From contig CBDCWA010000002.1 in NCBI GenBank assembly GCA_965223255.1, positions 310,001-374,000 of the forward strand: a DNA stretch of 64,000 bases, written 5' to 3'. A program made the position numbers and the translations under genes. Within the stretch, counting starts at the first letter, position 1. Each line of letters starts with the position of its first letter. This stretch comes from CBDCWA01 sp965223255. GTDB lineage: Bacteria; Pseudomonadota; Alphaproteobacteria; Rhizobiales; Hyphomicrobiaceae. The notes under the pieces are model-generated. The model worked only from the letters and a program-made list of their open reading frames with translations, had not been told where the DNA came from and made no database searches. Shown here in pieces: positions 8,395-16,633 of this stretch.

Positions 8395-9885
8395 ATGAGC
8401 ACAGCTTCTTATGACGTTGTTGTTGTCGGTGGTGGGAACGCTGCGCTTTGCGCCGCGCTATCGGCAAAAGAGCAAGGGGCTAATGTCTTGATCCTGGAGC
8501 GCGCTCCTGAACATGAGCGCGGCGGCAATTCAGCTTACACAGGCGGTGGGTTCCGGATGGTTCACCACGGTGCAGATGATATCAAGGCAATTGTCCCCGA
8601 CCTCACAAAAGAGGAGATCGAAAGAACGGATTTCGGCGAATATTCGCGCGAACAATACTTCGATGACCTTTTCAATATCACGCAATTCTACATTGATCCT
8701 GATCTTGCCGAGATAATCGTCGACAACAGCACCGATACCGTCCAGTGGCTCCGCGGTAGAGGCGTTCGCTTCATGGCAAACTTCGGCCGCCAGGCGTTCA
8801 AACACAAAGGACGGTTCAAGTTTTTCGGTGGCGTCGTGATTTATGCAAACGGCGGCGGCACTGGGCTGGTTGAAGAACTTTATAAGTGCGCTGACAAGCA
8901 TGGCATCAATGTTCGCTACCGAGCAAAAGTTGTTGGTCTCCTCACTGGAAAGAATGGCGTTGAAGGGGTCCGTTTGATTTCGGAGCGCGTTGAGGAGGAG
9001 GTTCGGGCAAAGGCAGTTGTGCTTGCCTGTGGCGGCTTCGAGTCAAATCGCGAAATGCGCACCCGATATCTTGGTCCGGGTTGGGATCAGGCAAAGGTCC
9101 GCGGCACCCGCTATAACACGGGACGCGGTATTCAAATGGCGCTGGACATTGGCGCCCAGTCCTATGGGCAATGGTCCGGATGTCACTCGGTGGCCTGGGA
9201 ACGCTATGCGTCAGACTTCGGTGATGTCAACGCGCCACACGCGGGATACCGGCACAGCTACCCGTTCAGCATAATGGTCAACGCGGACGGAGAGCGGTTC
9301 CTCGACGAGGGCGCCGATTTTCGCAACTACACCTACGCCAAATATGGACGCATCGTCCTCGCGCAACCCGGAAGCTTCGCATGGCAGGTGTTTGATGCGC
9401 AGGTTTCCCACCTCCTACGCGATGAGTACAAGCTGCGGGGCGCCACAAAAGTCACGGCAAATACCCTCGAAGAACTCTGTGATAAAATGCAGGACGTCAA
9501 TTACGTGAACTTCCTCAAGACTGTCGAGGAATATAACAACGCTGTTAAGCGCGACGTGGAGTTCGATCCCAATATCAAGGATGGAAAGACCACCGAAGGT
9601 CTCACCATAAACAAGACGAATTGGGCCAATACGATCGAAGAGCCACCCTTCGAAGCCTACTCCGTGGGGTGCGGCATCACCTTCACGTTTGGTGGCCTGA
9701 AGATTGATACCGAAGCGAACGTGCTTGATATCGAAAATTTACAGATACCAGGTCTCTATGCCGCGGGCGAACTCGTCGGCGGCCTTTATTACTTCAACTA
9801 CCCTGGCAGCACCGGCCTGATGGCTGGCTCTGTCTTTGGCCGCATCGCGGGACGAGGAGCAGCGAGTTTTGCTCAAGCAATGTGA
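8395..9885 (+). CDS. FAD-dependent tricarballylate dehydrogenase-like flavoprotein (TcuA type)
   Basis: This 496-residue flavoprotein belongs to the fumarate reductase/succinate dehydrogenase flavoprotein superfamily. It starts with the FAD motif VVVGGGNAALCAAL (residues 8-21), continues with ERGGNSAYTGGG, and closes with the second FAD segment GLYAAGELVGGLYYFNYPG near 455-473. The GGGNAALCAAL signature is characteristic of TcuA, which oxidises tricarballylate to cis-aconitate. GAGAGGA precedes the ATG. The TcuB partner (Fe-S/heme membrane protein that reoxidises the flavin in Salmonella) is not in the window. With the Tct transporter upstream and the aconitase-type genes downstream, it likely desaturates an imported tricarboxylate; tricarballylate itself is only the closest named substrate. 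Confidence 0.82.
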   Translation: MSTASYDVVVVGGGNAALCAALSAKEQGANVLILERAPEHERGGNSAYTGGGFRMVHHGADDIKAIVPDLTKEEIERTDFGEYSREQYFDDLFNITQFYIDPDLAEIIVDNSTDTVQWLRGRGVRFMANFGRQAFKHKGRFKFFGGVVIYANGGGTGLVEELYKCADKHGINVRYRAKVVGLLTGKNGVEGVRLISERVEEEVRAKAVVLACGGFESNREMRTRYLGPGWDQAKVRGTRYNTGRGIQMALDIGAQSYGQWSGCHSVAWERYASDFGDVNAPHAGYRHSYPFSIMVNADGERFLDEGADFRNYTYAKYGRIVLAQPGSFAWQVFDAQVSHLLRDEYKLRGATKVTANTLEELCDKMQDVNYVNFLKTVEEYNNAVKRDVEFDPNIKDGKTTEGLTINKTNWANTIEEPPFEAYSVGCGITFTFGGLKIDTEANVLDIENLQIPGLYAAGELVGGLYYFNYPGSTGLMAGSVFGRIAGRGAASFAQAM

Positions 9886-10001
9886 TTTTGGAGCTGATCC
9901 ATACTGATCCGGCAGTTGTGAGGAGGCGACCTGATATACAACGAAGCGACGGAATGCTTCTCTGATGAACACCCGTCTAAATCTTACGGAGTAAACTTGA
10001 A

Positions 10002-11273
10002 ATGCACGCGCTCGCTAAAATCATTGCCCGGCATGCGGGAAAAGATTTCGTAGAAACAGGTGAGATCGTCAATGTCGATCCCGATTACATCATGTTGCAT
10101 GATCGCGGAATCGCGCGCGTCAGGCAACGCTTCTCCGAAATGGGTGCTGAACACGTCTGGGATCCGTCAAAGATCGTCGTTGTCTTTGATCACACCTATC
10201 CAGCACCGCGTATACAGGATGCCGAATCGCAACAGGCATCACGAGCTTGGATGAAGGAACAGGGCATCACCCAATTTTTCCCGGGTCAAGGGATTGCGCA
10301 TATTGTTCTGCCGGAAAAAGGTTTTGCCTTTCCTGGTGCACTAATAGTCGGTTCCGATTCACACACCGTAACGAATAGTGCACTTAGCTGCATGTCGACT
10401 GGCTTGGGACATTCTGATTTAGGGTCTCTACTCAGCATTGGGTATGTCTGGATGCGGGTTCCCGAAGTTGTCCGCTTCGATATTACCGGCAGGCTCAAAC
10501 CCTGGGTTACCGCAAAGGACATCATTCTGAAGGTCCTGAGAGAACACGGTGAAGCCGTATGCACCTACCAAGCCGTCGAATATGCGGGCCCCATCGTCCG
10601 CTCCATGAGTATGGATGGCCGCCTGACACTTTGTAACCTCGCTGTAGAGATTGGCGCCAAGTCCGGTTACGTAGCTCCCGACGAAACGACATGGGAATGG
10701 ATGAAAGGTCGGCGGGATAAAGCGGCGTGTCAGCCGCAGACCACAGATTCAGAGGAGGATTTTGCGAAGGTCTACGAATTCGACATTAGCGATCTTGACC
10801 CCATGGTCGCCCTTCCGCATGACCTGTCGAAAGTGGAGCCGGCAAGCGAGCTCTCGAACGTCAAGATTGATGAAGCGGTACTCGGAACATGCACAGGTGG
10901 CCGTCTTGAAGACTTTCGCGAAGCTGCTGCGGTCCTGCGCGGAAAGAAGATCGCGCCGACAACCCGCTTGATTGTGAATCCAGGTTCCACCGAAGTCTTC
11001 CTGCAGGCAAGCAAAGAAGGTCTGATTGAAGACCTTATCCATGCCGGTGCCCATATCGGCACTGCTGGCTGCGGGCCCTGCTCCGGCTGTCAGCTGGGCA
11101 TGATCGGTGGGGGCGAAATCGCGATCACCAGTAGTAGTCGGAACTTCGCGGGCAGAATCGGTAGCGCCGACAGTCAACTTTACGTGGCCTCTCCGGCCAC
11201 GGTCGCGGCCTCTGCCGTTGCTGGATGTATTGTTCCGCCGGAAGACGTTGCTGGTAAAGGAGAGGTGGCATGA
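10002..11273 (+). CDS. Aconitase/3-isopropylmalate dehydratase-type large subunit
   Basis: This 423-residue protein is the [4Fe-4S] subunit of a two-component hydro-lyase. It has the substrate motif GSDSHT near residue 116, a first cluster cysteine in GTCTGGR near 295, and the C-x-x-C pair in AGCGPCSGC near 355, so the cluster ligands are complete. The length fits LeuC/HacA/DmdA-type split enzymes. It overlaps the small-subunit gene by ATGA. The context (dehydrogenase upstream, lyase-superfamily gene downstream) argues for a catabolic hydratase rather than leucine biosynthesis. Dimethylmaleate hydratase DmdAB followed by a lyase is the nearest known gene logic. Confidence 0.88.
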   Translation: MHALAKIIARHAGKDFVETGEIVNVDPDYIMLHDRGIARVRQRFSEMGAEHVWDPSKIVVVFDHTYPAPRIQDAESQQASRAWMKEQGITQFFPGQGIAHIVLPEKGFAFPGALIVGSDSHTVTNSALSCMSTGLGHSDLGSLLSIGYVWMRVPEVVRFDITGRLKPWVTAKDIILKVLREHGEAVCTYQAVEYAGPIVRSMSMDGRLTLCNLAVEIGAKSGYVAPDETTWEWMKGRRDKAACQPQTTDSEEDFAKVYEFDISDLDPMVALPHDLSKVEPASELSNVKIDEAVLGTCTGGRLEDFREAAAVLRGKKIAPTTRLIVNPGSTEVFLQASKEGLIEDLIHAGAHIGTAGCGPCSGCQLGMIGGGEIAITSSSRNFAGRIGSADSQLYVASPATVAASAVAGCIVPPEDVAGKGEVA

Positions 11274-11779
11274 GCATCATTGGCAGAGCCCGCAAGTTTG
11301 GCGAAAATATCAATACCGACCTGATCTTTCCAAAACGCTACTTTAAGCCAAGCTATGAGCCAGGTGAACTCGCGAGCAGAGTCATGACCGGTGTCGACCC
11401 TAACTTCCCCAACACGGTGCAAAAGGGTGACATCATTGTTGGAGGCCCAAACTTCGGCTGCGGCTCTAGCCGGGAAGAAGCGCCGGGGTGCATGAAAGAA
11501 GCCGGCATCGCCGCTGTGCTGGCGCCAAGTTTCGGACGGATCTTCCTGCGCAACTGTGTCAACCTGGGCGTTCCAGCGGTCTACTGTCCTGAACTCCCAG
11601 AGCATGTAGAGGAAGGTGATGAGATTGAAGTAGACCTCGCCGCAGGCAAGGTCATCAACCGCACAAACGGTTTTGAAGCCCACATCGTCCCCCTCGCACC
11701 GGAACTATTGAAACTGATAAACGACGGTGGCATCGCTGAGTACACGCGCCGAGTACTGGCTGAGCGAAGGACTGCTTGA
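11270..11779 (+). CDS. Aconitase/3-isopropylmalate dehydratase-type small subunit
   Basis: This 169-residue swivel-domain subunit completes the hydro-lyase with the preceding large subunit. The family signature NFGCGSSREEAP lies near residues 61-72; GSSR supplies substrate-binding and catalytic Ser/Arg residues. The N-terminal stretch NINTDLIFPKRYFK is also standard for LeuD/DmdB proteins. The start overlaps the large-subunit stop by four bases, indicating translational coupling and 1:1 expression. The size fits the short catabolic or archaeal-type LeuD class. Confidence 0.9.
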   Translation: MSIIGRARKFGENINTDLIFPKRYFKPSYEPGELASRVMTGVDPNFPNTVQKGDIIVGGPNFGCGSSREEAPGCMKEAGIAAVLAPSFGRIFLRNCVNLGVPAVYCPELPEHVEEGDEIEVDLAAGKVINRTNGFEAHIVPLAPELLKLINDGGIAEYTRRVLAERRTA

Positions 11780-11804
11780 AGGGTGCGAACTGAAAAGGTC
11801 AGAT

Positions 11805-12758
11805 ATGACGAAGGCAGCAGATAAGTCCCCTGGGGCCAAACTGCGAATGCTCATCAATCGCAAGGACCGGGTACTGACCGTCATGCACGCGCCAACCGCA
11901 GCGCATGCACGGGTGATGGAGGCAGCGGGCTGTGAAGCGGCCTTCTCGGGCACCAGCGGGGTGGTTGGCACTTACACGGGTCTCGCCGACGTCGGTACGG
12001 CAACCTTGACGGAATGCGTCACGGTGGCAGGTTGGATAGCCGGTAGCGTGAACTTCCCCGTTATCATGGATGGTGATACCGGCCACGGCGGGATCATGGC
12101 CGTTCGCCGCATGGTGCGGGAATGCATCCGGGCGGGTGTTGCGGGGGTGCGTATTGACGACCAGCCCATTGAGGGAAAACGCAGAACCCAGAGTGCTGGC
12201 ATGGAAGTCGTGCCGATAGAGCATGCCATAGCGCGATATCGTGCTGCGGTTGACATGAAGAACGAACTCGACCCCGATTTCGTGATCATGGCTCAGTGTT
12301 ACGCCCGCGATGCGGCGAATAGCAATTTGGAAGACTGCCTCAATCGATTGCAAGCTTACGAACAGGAGGCAGCAGTGGACTGGGTGCAATTGGAATCGCC
12401 CCACTCAGAAGATGAGATTAGGCGTGCCCGTGCACTTATCTCCGGTCCGTTCTCGTTCATGAAAGGCAAACTGCCTAGATTTCTAAGTCCTGAAGAACAT
12501 TTCGCGCTCGGCGTCACTATCGCTTGGTATCCCAACTTTACACACCACGTGACATGGGCCGCGTTGTACGACTTCATGCTTGACTTTAAAGGCCGTGGCA
12601 TTGCCGCATGGGAAGACTTTTCTGAAAGTCGAAAGGACCGACCATATCCGATCCCAAGAGTTGGGCCAGACGGCGAAGGCGCCGACAAGCAGCGCGAGCT
12701 TGAGGAACGGTATTTCTCACCGGAACAATTGAGAAAGTATCAGGTGCCCAAAGGCTAG
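11805..12758 (+). CDS. Isocitrate lyase/PEP mutase superfamily protein without the usual lyase cysteine
   Basis: This 317-residue TIM-barrel protein falls in the isocitrate lyase/PEP mutase superfamily, whose members make or break C-C or C-P bonds next to a carboxylate. I chose the ATG at 11805; a longer frame from 11727 would overlap the small-subunit gene by about 50 bases. The Mg-binding segment MDGDTGHGG lies near residues 87-95 and an IDDQ segment near 115-118. Where 2-methylisocitrate and isocitrate lyases carry KRCGH, this protein reads KRRTQSAG, so the catalytic cysteine is absent. It may be an oxaloacetate-decarboxylase-, hydrolase- or lyase-like member with a different acid. Last gene of the operon; likely acts on the hydratase product. 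Confidence 0.8.
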   Translation: MTKAADKSPGAKLRMLINRKDRVLTVMHAPTAAHARVMEAAGCEAAFSGTSGVVGTYTGLADVGTATLTECVTVAGWIAGSVNFPVIMDGDTGHGGIMAVRRMVRECIRAGVAGVRIDDQPIEGKRRTQSAGMEVVPIEHAIARYRAAVDMKNELDPDFVIMAQCYARDAANSNLEDCLNRLQAYEQEAAVDWVQLESPHSEDEIRRARALISGPFSFMKGKLPRFLSPEEHFALGVTIAWYPNFTHHVTWAALYDFMLDFKGRGIAAWEDFSESRKDRPYPIPRVGPDGEGADKQRELEERYFSPEQLRKYQVPKG

Positions 12759-13282
12759 CGCCTGCGGCTAGGGCGTATTGCGCTGCCTCGCAGCATGCCT
12801 CGATATGATGTATCGGTCTCGGATCACTGCGTCACTGGAGGACCGCATGGTCGTTCATGGCGTGGCTCTGCTCCGGCCATATGATGTCCGCTGATCGAGG
12901 TATTGCGACCAAGATCGACCCCGGTCCCAGGACTGAACATGAGGCTTGGCCAACGACCGCTTCCTCAGCCGGGCGTTGGTTATGTACCGCACGATGTTGC
13001 AACCACTCACAGCCGCTTTGGGTCAAGCTCTGCCGGTCGTAGTCTGACCATTTCATGACGGGTTTGGCCCCGATAGCGGACGCAATATCTATTGACCAGG
13101 GTCATCCGCGTCACCGTCAAGTCCACTTAGCCCGCATGGCAGTCAATCCCCCCGGATAGAGTTCGGGCTTAACTTCCACCTTGCGCGCACGATGTGGGCG
13201 CGTAGATCGCCTAAAGCGCGTTGGCGTTCGTCTGCCGTTACATCTTGTGCGACAATCGCTTGCCGGTCAGTAATTGCTCGTC
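12759..13282. other. Gene-poor scar downstream of the operon
   Basis: No intact gene is seen in these 524 bp. Around 12860-12915 is a partial copy of the dispersed repeat, with the TGTCCGCTGATCG block. The minus-strand frame 12832-13056 reads as typical degenerate intergenic repeat sequence rather than a protein. Confidence 0.5.
12860..12915 (+). repeat. Dispersed intergenic repeat, partial copy C
   Basis: The segment around ATGTCCGCTGATCG and TATTGCGAC aligns with the 3' end of copies A (410-447) and B (16285-16322). Only this end is recognisable, and the boundaries are approximate. Confidence 0.4.
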
Positions 13283-13579
13283 TCAGCCCGCGTGATTCTC
13301 GAGTAGTTCTCCGAGAAATCCGCGAAAACGCCTGTCGATGGCCCAGCTCTGCTTGGCGCCTGAGAGGACCTGGTTGCAGGCGTCCTTGGTGTGAGCATAC
13401 ATGTGGGCCACCTTGAGGAGGAGCTGGGCGTGCTGCATGAAGAACTGCTGGGCGCCGGACTTGGTATAGGGAGCGGCGAACATCCGTTTGTATTCATCCG
13501 ATTGAAACTGGGCATTGGCCAACTCGGTCAACTCTTCCTCGAGTTCCTTCAGGGCCCTTTTGTCGATCGTTGCCACCAT
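13283..13579 (-). pseudogene. Truncated helical protein, possibly heme-oxygenase-like (TenA/PqqC fold)
   Basis: A 98-residue frame starts at the ATG at 13579, just after the broken cupin gene on the same strand. The visible part is helical with a charged N-terminus (KRALKELEEELTELANAQF) and aromatic/His-rich helices (FFMQHAQLLLKVAHMYAHT). It resembles the first third of iron-containing redox enzymes of the heme-oxygenase-like fold, which are normally over 200 residues, and stops abruptly. I read it as a truncated remnant of an aromatic-catabolism operon. The family assignment is tentative. Confidence 0.4.
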
Positions 13580-13605
13580 GGATGGTTCTCCCAATTGCGC
13601 CTTTG

Positions 13606-14235
13606 TTATCTGGCGTTGGCCAGGGTCAGGTTCGGTTCCTCCCGGTAGAGCCTAAAAGGCTCCGGGACGGCAATGTCATTTATGGAAAAAGGAGGGCGGG
13701 CTCTTCCGCCGATAGGTTTTCGTGGGCGTGCCATGCCCATTGCGGCACGGCGAAGACGTCATGCTTGGACCAGGTCATCGTCTTATCGCCGCAGACCGTG
13801 CGCCCGCTGCCTTCGATGACGAAATAGGCAGCGCTGATGTATGGCGGTGGCGCTCGCCCTTGAAGCCGGGCGGCAGGAGCTGGGCCCAGCAGCCGATCGT
13901 CGACATCGCGGCAGCACCATCGTCGGAGCCGGCATATTCAAGGACGATGCCATCGTGCAGGCTCGGCCTCTCACGGGCGAGGCTTTCAAGGCGGGCGCGG
14001 GTCTCGGCCCAAGAATAGCGGTTGATGCCGCGGGTGGCGGCCGGCCCCTGCCAGGCGGGGCGCAAGAGCGGGGAGCCGGCGGCGGCGCTCGCCGTCTGGG
14101 GCTGGGTCTCCTCGCCGAGTTCCTCATAAAAGGTCTGATTGAGCATCATCATGAGCGGTACGTCGAGTGTATTGAGCCAGGTGGCAGGGCGGTCCGACGT
14201 GCCACTGGCCAAACACGTTGGCCTTGGCCATGCGC
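13606..14235 (-). pseudogene. Broken gentisate 1,2-dioxygenase-like cupin gene
   Basis: Reading the minus strand and switching frame gives a recognisable cupin dioxygenase C-terminal half. The first frame covers RPATWLNTLDVPLM through LPPGFKGERHRHTSA. A shift near 13836 restores AYFVIEGSGRTVCGDKTM through WAWHAHENLS. Another shift near 13683 restores NDIAVPEPFRLYREEP, ending with a stop at 13606. A further shift near 14212 separates the upstream KANV residues, and the N-terminal half is missing. Gentisate dioxygenases and related cupins open an aromatic ring with Fe(II). With at least three lesions it cannot make the enzyme. Confidence 0.65.
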
Positions 14236-14367
14236 TCTTAGAGTTGGCGAAGGTCAGACGCTGAGGCCGACATTGCTCTCTTGTTTCCCTGCCATCCGAT
14301 GCCGAGGCCCTTCAATATGCCTCTAAACGGTATCGGGTTTCCTCTCCCGGTGGCAGGATAGCTGCCC

Positions 14368-14413
14368 TTTCAAAACTTGAAAAGCATTTCCCAAAATGCA
14401 AAAATCGTTTTGC
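14368..14413. promoter_or_regulatory. Three consecutive palindromes upstream of an orphan TctC gene
   Basis: Three perfect dyads lie in 46 bp: TTTCAA-AAC-TTGAAA (14368-14382), GCATTT-CCCA-AAATGC (14384-14399) and GCAAAA-ATCG-TTTTGC (14398-14413). They end about 60 bp before the ATG at 14475, a usual place for operators. None matches the TTCCA-type IclR element, so a regulator encoded elsewhere is implied. Confidence 0.55.
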
Positions 14414-14474
14414 CCTCTTTCGTGACGTGGGTTTGTTGGAGCGTGGCGTCTCGACTGACGGAAAGGACGGATTC

Positions 14475-15545
14475 ATGTTGGTGAACTGGTGTCGGCGTTG
14501 GAAGTTTGGTGTGGACGTAGTCCGGGCGGGCGGCGCTTTTGGCTTAGCGCTGCTGATCATGTTGTCACCCGGCGGGACGGTCGCGGTGGCCAATGACTTC
14601 GCCGGCAAGACAATTACTGTTGCGATAGGTTCACGCGCCGGCGGAAGCTATGACGCCTACGGTCGGCTCGTCGCCCGCCATATCGGAAAGTACCTGCCCG
14701 GCAAGCCGACCGTGGTGCCAAAGAACATGCCGGGGGCCGCAGGCACGCGGGTGGCCAACTACGTCTACAACGTTGCGCCAAAGGATGGCACCTACCTTGG
14801 CGCCTCATTGAATACATTGCCTCTGACGCAGCTCATGCGCCCGGGCAAAGCGCGCTATGAAGCGGCCAAATTCAATTGGATCGGCGCTCTGAACAGCCCG
14901 GCGAATGTTTTGGCGACCTGGCATACATCGGGCATCAAGTCGATCGAAGATGCACGCAAGCGGGAAGTTACGATCGGTGCGACAACTGCGGGTGCGACGA
15001 TGGAAATGTACCCGCTGATGGTGAACCGGCTCTTCGGCACCAAGTTCAAGGTCGTGCTTGGCTACAGGGGCGGCAAGGGCGTCAATCTCGCGATGGAACG
15101 CGGCGAAGTCGAGGGGCGTGGTTCGAATTCCTGGCTCTCCTATAAGATGCGCAATGCGCATTGGATCAAGGACAAGAAGCTCAATATCCTGTTTCAGATG
15201 ACGATGAAACGGGATGCGGAACTCGCCCATATTCCAACCCTCCTCGAGTTGGCGAAGTCGGATGAAGACCGGCAAATCATTTCGGTGCTTGCGAAGACCG
15301 AGACGATCGGGCGCTCGGTGATGGCACCGCCGGGGGTCAAGCCGAAAACGGTTGCGGCGTTGCGCAAAGCATTCGGGGCACTGCTCCGGGATGAGGCGCT
15401 GTTGGCGGACGCCAGGCGCTCAAAACTCGCGATTAAGCCGACGGCGGGTGAAGAGCTACAGCGGCTCGTCGAGAGCATCTTTGCAACCCCGAAGCCCCTG
15501 ATGGACAAATTCATCGCCGTGGTGCGCTCGGACAAGAAGAAATAG
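14475..15545 (+). CDS. Orphan tripartite tricarboxylate transporter binding protein (TctC/Bug family)
   Basis: This Bug-family periplasmic binding protein has 356 residues from the ATG at 14475, chosen because AAGGA lies about 8 bases upstream; the frame is open to 14427. A signal peptide with a hydrophobic core (GGAFGLALLIMLSPGG) and an AVA-type cleavage site precedes NDFAGKTITVAIG. The first-lobe motif RAGGSYDAYGRL and the second PKNMPGAAGTRVANY follow. No tctA or tctB lies next to it, which is common for Bug proteins: they may share a distant permease or act as sensors. It shows only distant similarity to the 5132 binding protein. It stands alone between pseudogenes, with three palindromes in its promoter region. 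Confidence 0.85.
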   Translation: MLVNWCRRWKFGVDVVRAGGAFGLALLIMLSPGGTVAVANDFAGKTITVAIGSRAGGSYDAYGRLVARHIGKYLPGKPTVVPKNMPGAAGTRVANYVYNVAPKDGTYLGASLNTLPLTQLMRPGKARYEAAKFNWIGALNSPANVLATWHTSGIKSIEDARKREVTIGATTAGATMEMYPLMVNRLFGTKFKVVLGYRGGKGVNLAMERGEVEGRGSNSWLSYKMRNAHWIKDKKLNILFQMTMKRDAELAHIPTLLELAKSDEDRQIISVLAKTETIGRSVMAPPGVKPKTVAALRKAFGALLRDEALLADARRSKLAIKPTAGEELQRLVESIFATPKPLMDKFIAVVRSDKKK

Positions 15546-15599
15546 GCCGCGCATGCAAAGAGGCAGCAACCGGGAGCGGATGCGGATCGTGTAAAGCCC

Positions 15600-15900
15600 C
15601 CTCGTTCTGGGCCACGGATTTTGGATTTCTCAAAATTGTTTCAGGGACTGGCGGATGCATTCCGAGGGCCTCGTGCGGCCTGATGTGATTGTATTCGCGC
15701 AGCCAATGATCGATCACCAATTGAGCCTGTCTGGCGGTCGCGAACCATTCGGCATTTAGGGCCTCTCGACGTAGCGTTCCGTTGAACCGCTCGTTGTATA
15801 CGTTCTCCCAGGGCGAGACCGGATAGATCCGAATGGGCCTTATACCGACGCGGCGCAGCCAGTCCTGCATGGGCTCCGCAACAAACTCAGGGCCACAAAA
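15600..15900 (-). pseudogene. IS3-family transposase fragment (C-terminal integrase core)
   Basis: The minus strand encodes the end of a DDE integrase core: GPEFVAEPMQDWL, then YPVSPWENVYNERFNGTLRR, the tail HWLREYNHIRPHEALG and a proline-rich end. The Glu of the DDE triad is in the NERFNGTLR segment. The N-terminal two thirds, the orfA partner and the terminal repeats are not seen, so this is a dead remnant. Past the proline-rich end the frame runs into the 3' end of the TctC gene. Confidence 0.7.
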
Positions 15901-16034
15901 GGTTCAATCGAACGATTGGCTATCCTGCCTCCTTGTTAGCCCGCACAAGCAGAAAAATTCCGGGCTTTGCCGTTATCGGCCACGGCTTACCGCTCTAGGT
16001 TGTTCAGCGGCCCTCCTTCTAATCTGGGCTGGCC

Positions 16035-16322
16035 ATCACGTCAGGTCACAAGCCGTCGGTCGCCTGACAACTCTATAACAGCTTCGCCCCTGATTGCGGA
16101 CCTATGTCCGCATTTCCGCCTAACATTCTGCTTTACGCCCGACACCGGTCATCACACAGCGATGGGGCGATGTCCGGGACGGGCCAATAACGTCGAAACG
16201 GCCTTTGACGTTTGGTGCGGTGCACATGGATTTATCATCCCATTAGCGGGCATCAGCCGACCCGATATCGGCGGCGATCTTGCCGCCGCCGACCATGTCT
16301 GCTGAAAGGGGTATCGCGTCGA
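16035..16322 (+). repeat. Dispersed intergenic repeat, most complete copy B
   Basis: This is the longest copy. Its first half, including the hairpin GCGGAC-CTAT-GTCCGC at 16097-16112, aligns with the reverse complement of about 23565-23715. Its second half aligns with 264-447. The overlap of the two partial alignments defines one roughly 290-bp unit. It lies directly next to a decayed integrase end, so it may mark an insertion boundary. Confidence 0.55.
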
Positions 16323-16327
16323 AGCTT

Positions 16328-16495
16328 TAGATGTCGATCTTCTCCGCAAGTTCAATTGCATCGTCGACTTCGATGCCGAGAATAACGAACTGTGCTTTCG
16401 ATCTTGGAGTGGCCGAGCAAAAGCTGGATCGCTCTGAGATTACCGGTTCGCCTGTAGATTTTGAACCGAAGGTGCCTCCGCCGCTTCTTGTGGTG
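16328..16495 (-). pseudogene. Decayed 3' end of a tyrosine recombinase
   Basis: The minus strand ends in LGIEVDDAIELAEKIDI, matching the LGIEVDDALEIAEQIDV end of the intact recombinase at 22061-22696. Nucleotide similarity continues upstream through the equivalent of the LLGHTKIEST segment, but frameshifts break the frame. The rest of the gene is absent. It is in the same orientation as the intact copy 5.7 kb away. Confidence 0.7.
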
Positions 16496-16633
16496 CGAAA
16501 AAATGAGGCCGCACGATCATTGTTGCGACGACAACGAGTGAGCAAAGCGACAACTATGATTGATTGACCGAGGTTGCACTGAAGAAACGGTCTGACAAGC
16601 CTTGGAAGGCCTCATCCATCGTCGCAGCGTGCG

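Larger units (their letters stand above)
15901..16633. other. Remnant zone: repeat copy B and integrase fragment
   Basis: This 733-bp stretch has no intact gene. It contains dispersed repeat copy B and a decayed integrase 3' end, both listed separately. It separates the IS3 fragment from the isochorismatase-like gene. Confidence 0.6.

Noticed and set aside
12832..13056. Minus-strand 74-codon frame
   Set aside because: The sequence reads as degenerate intergenic repeat; no start signals.
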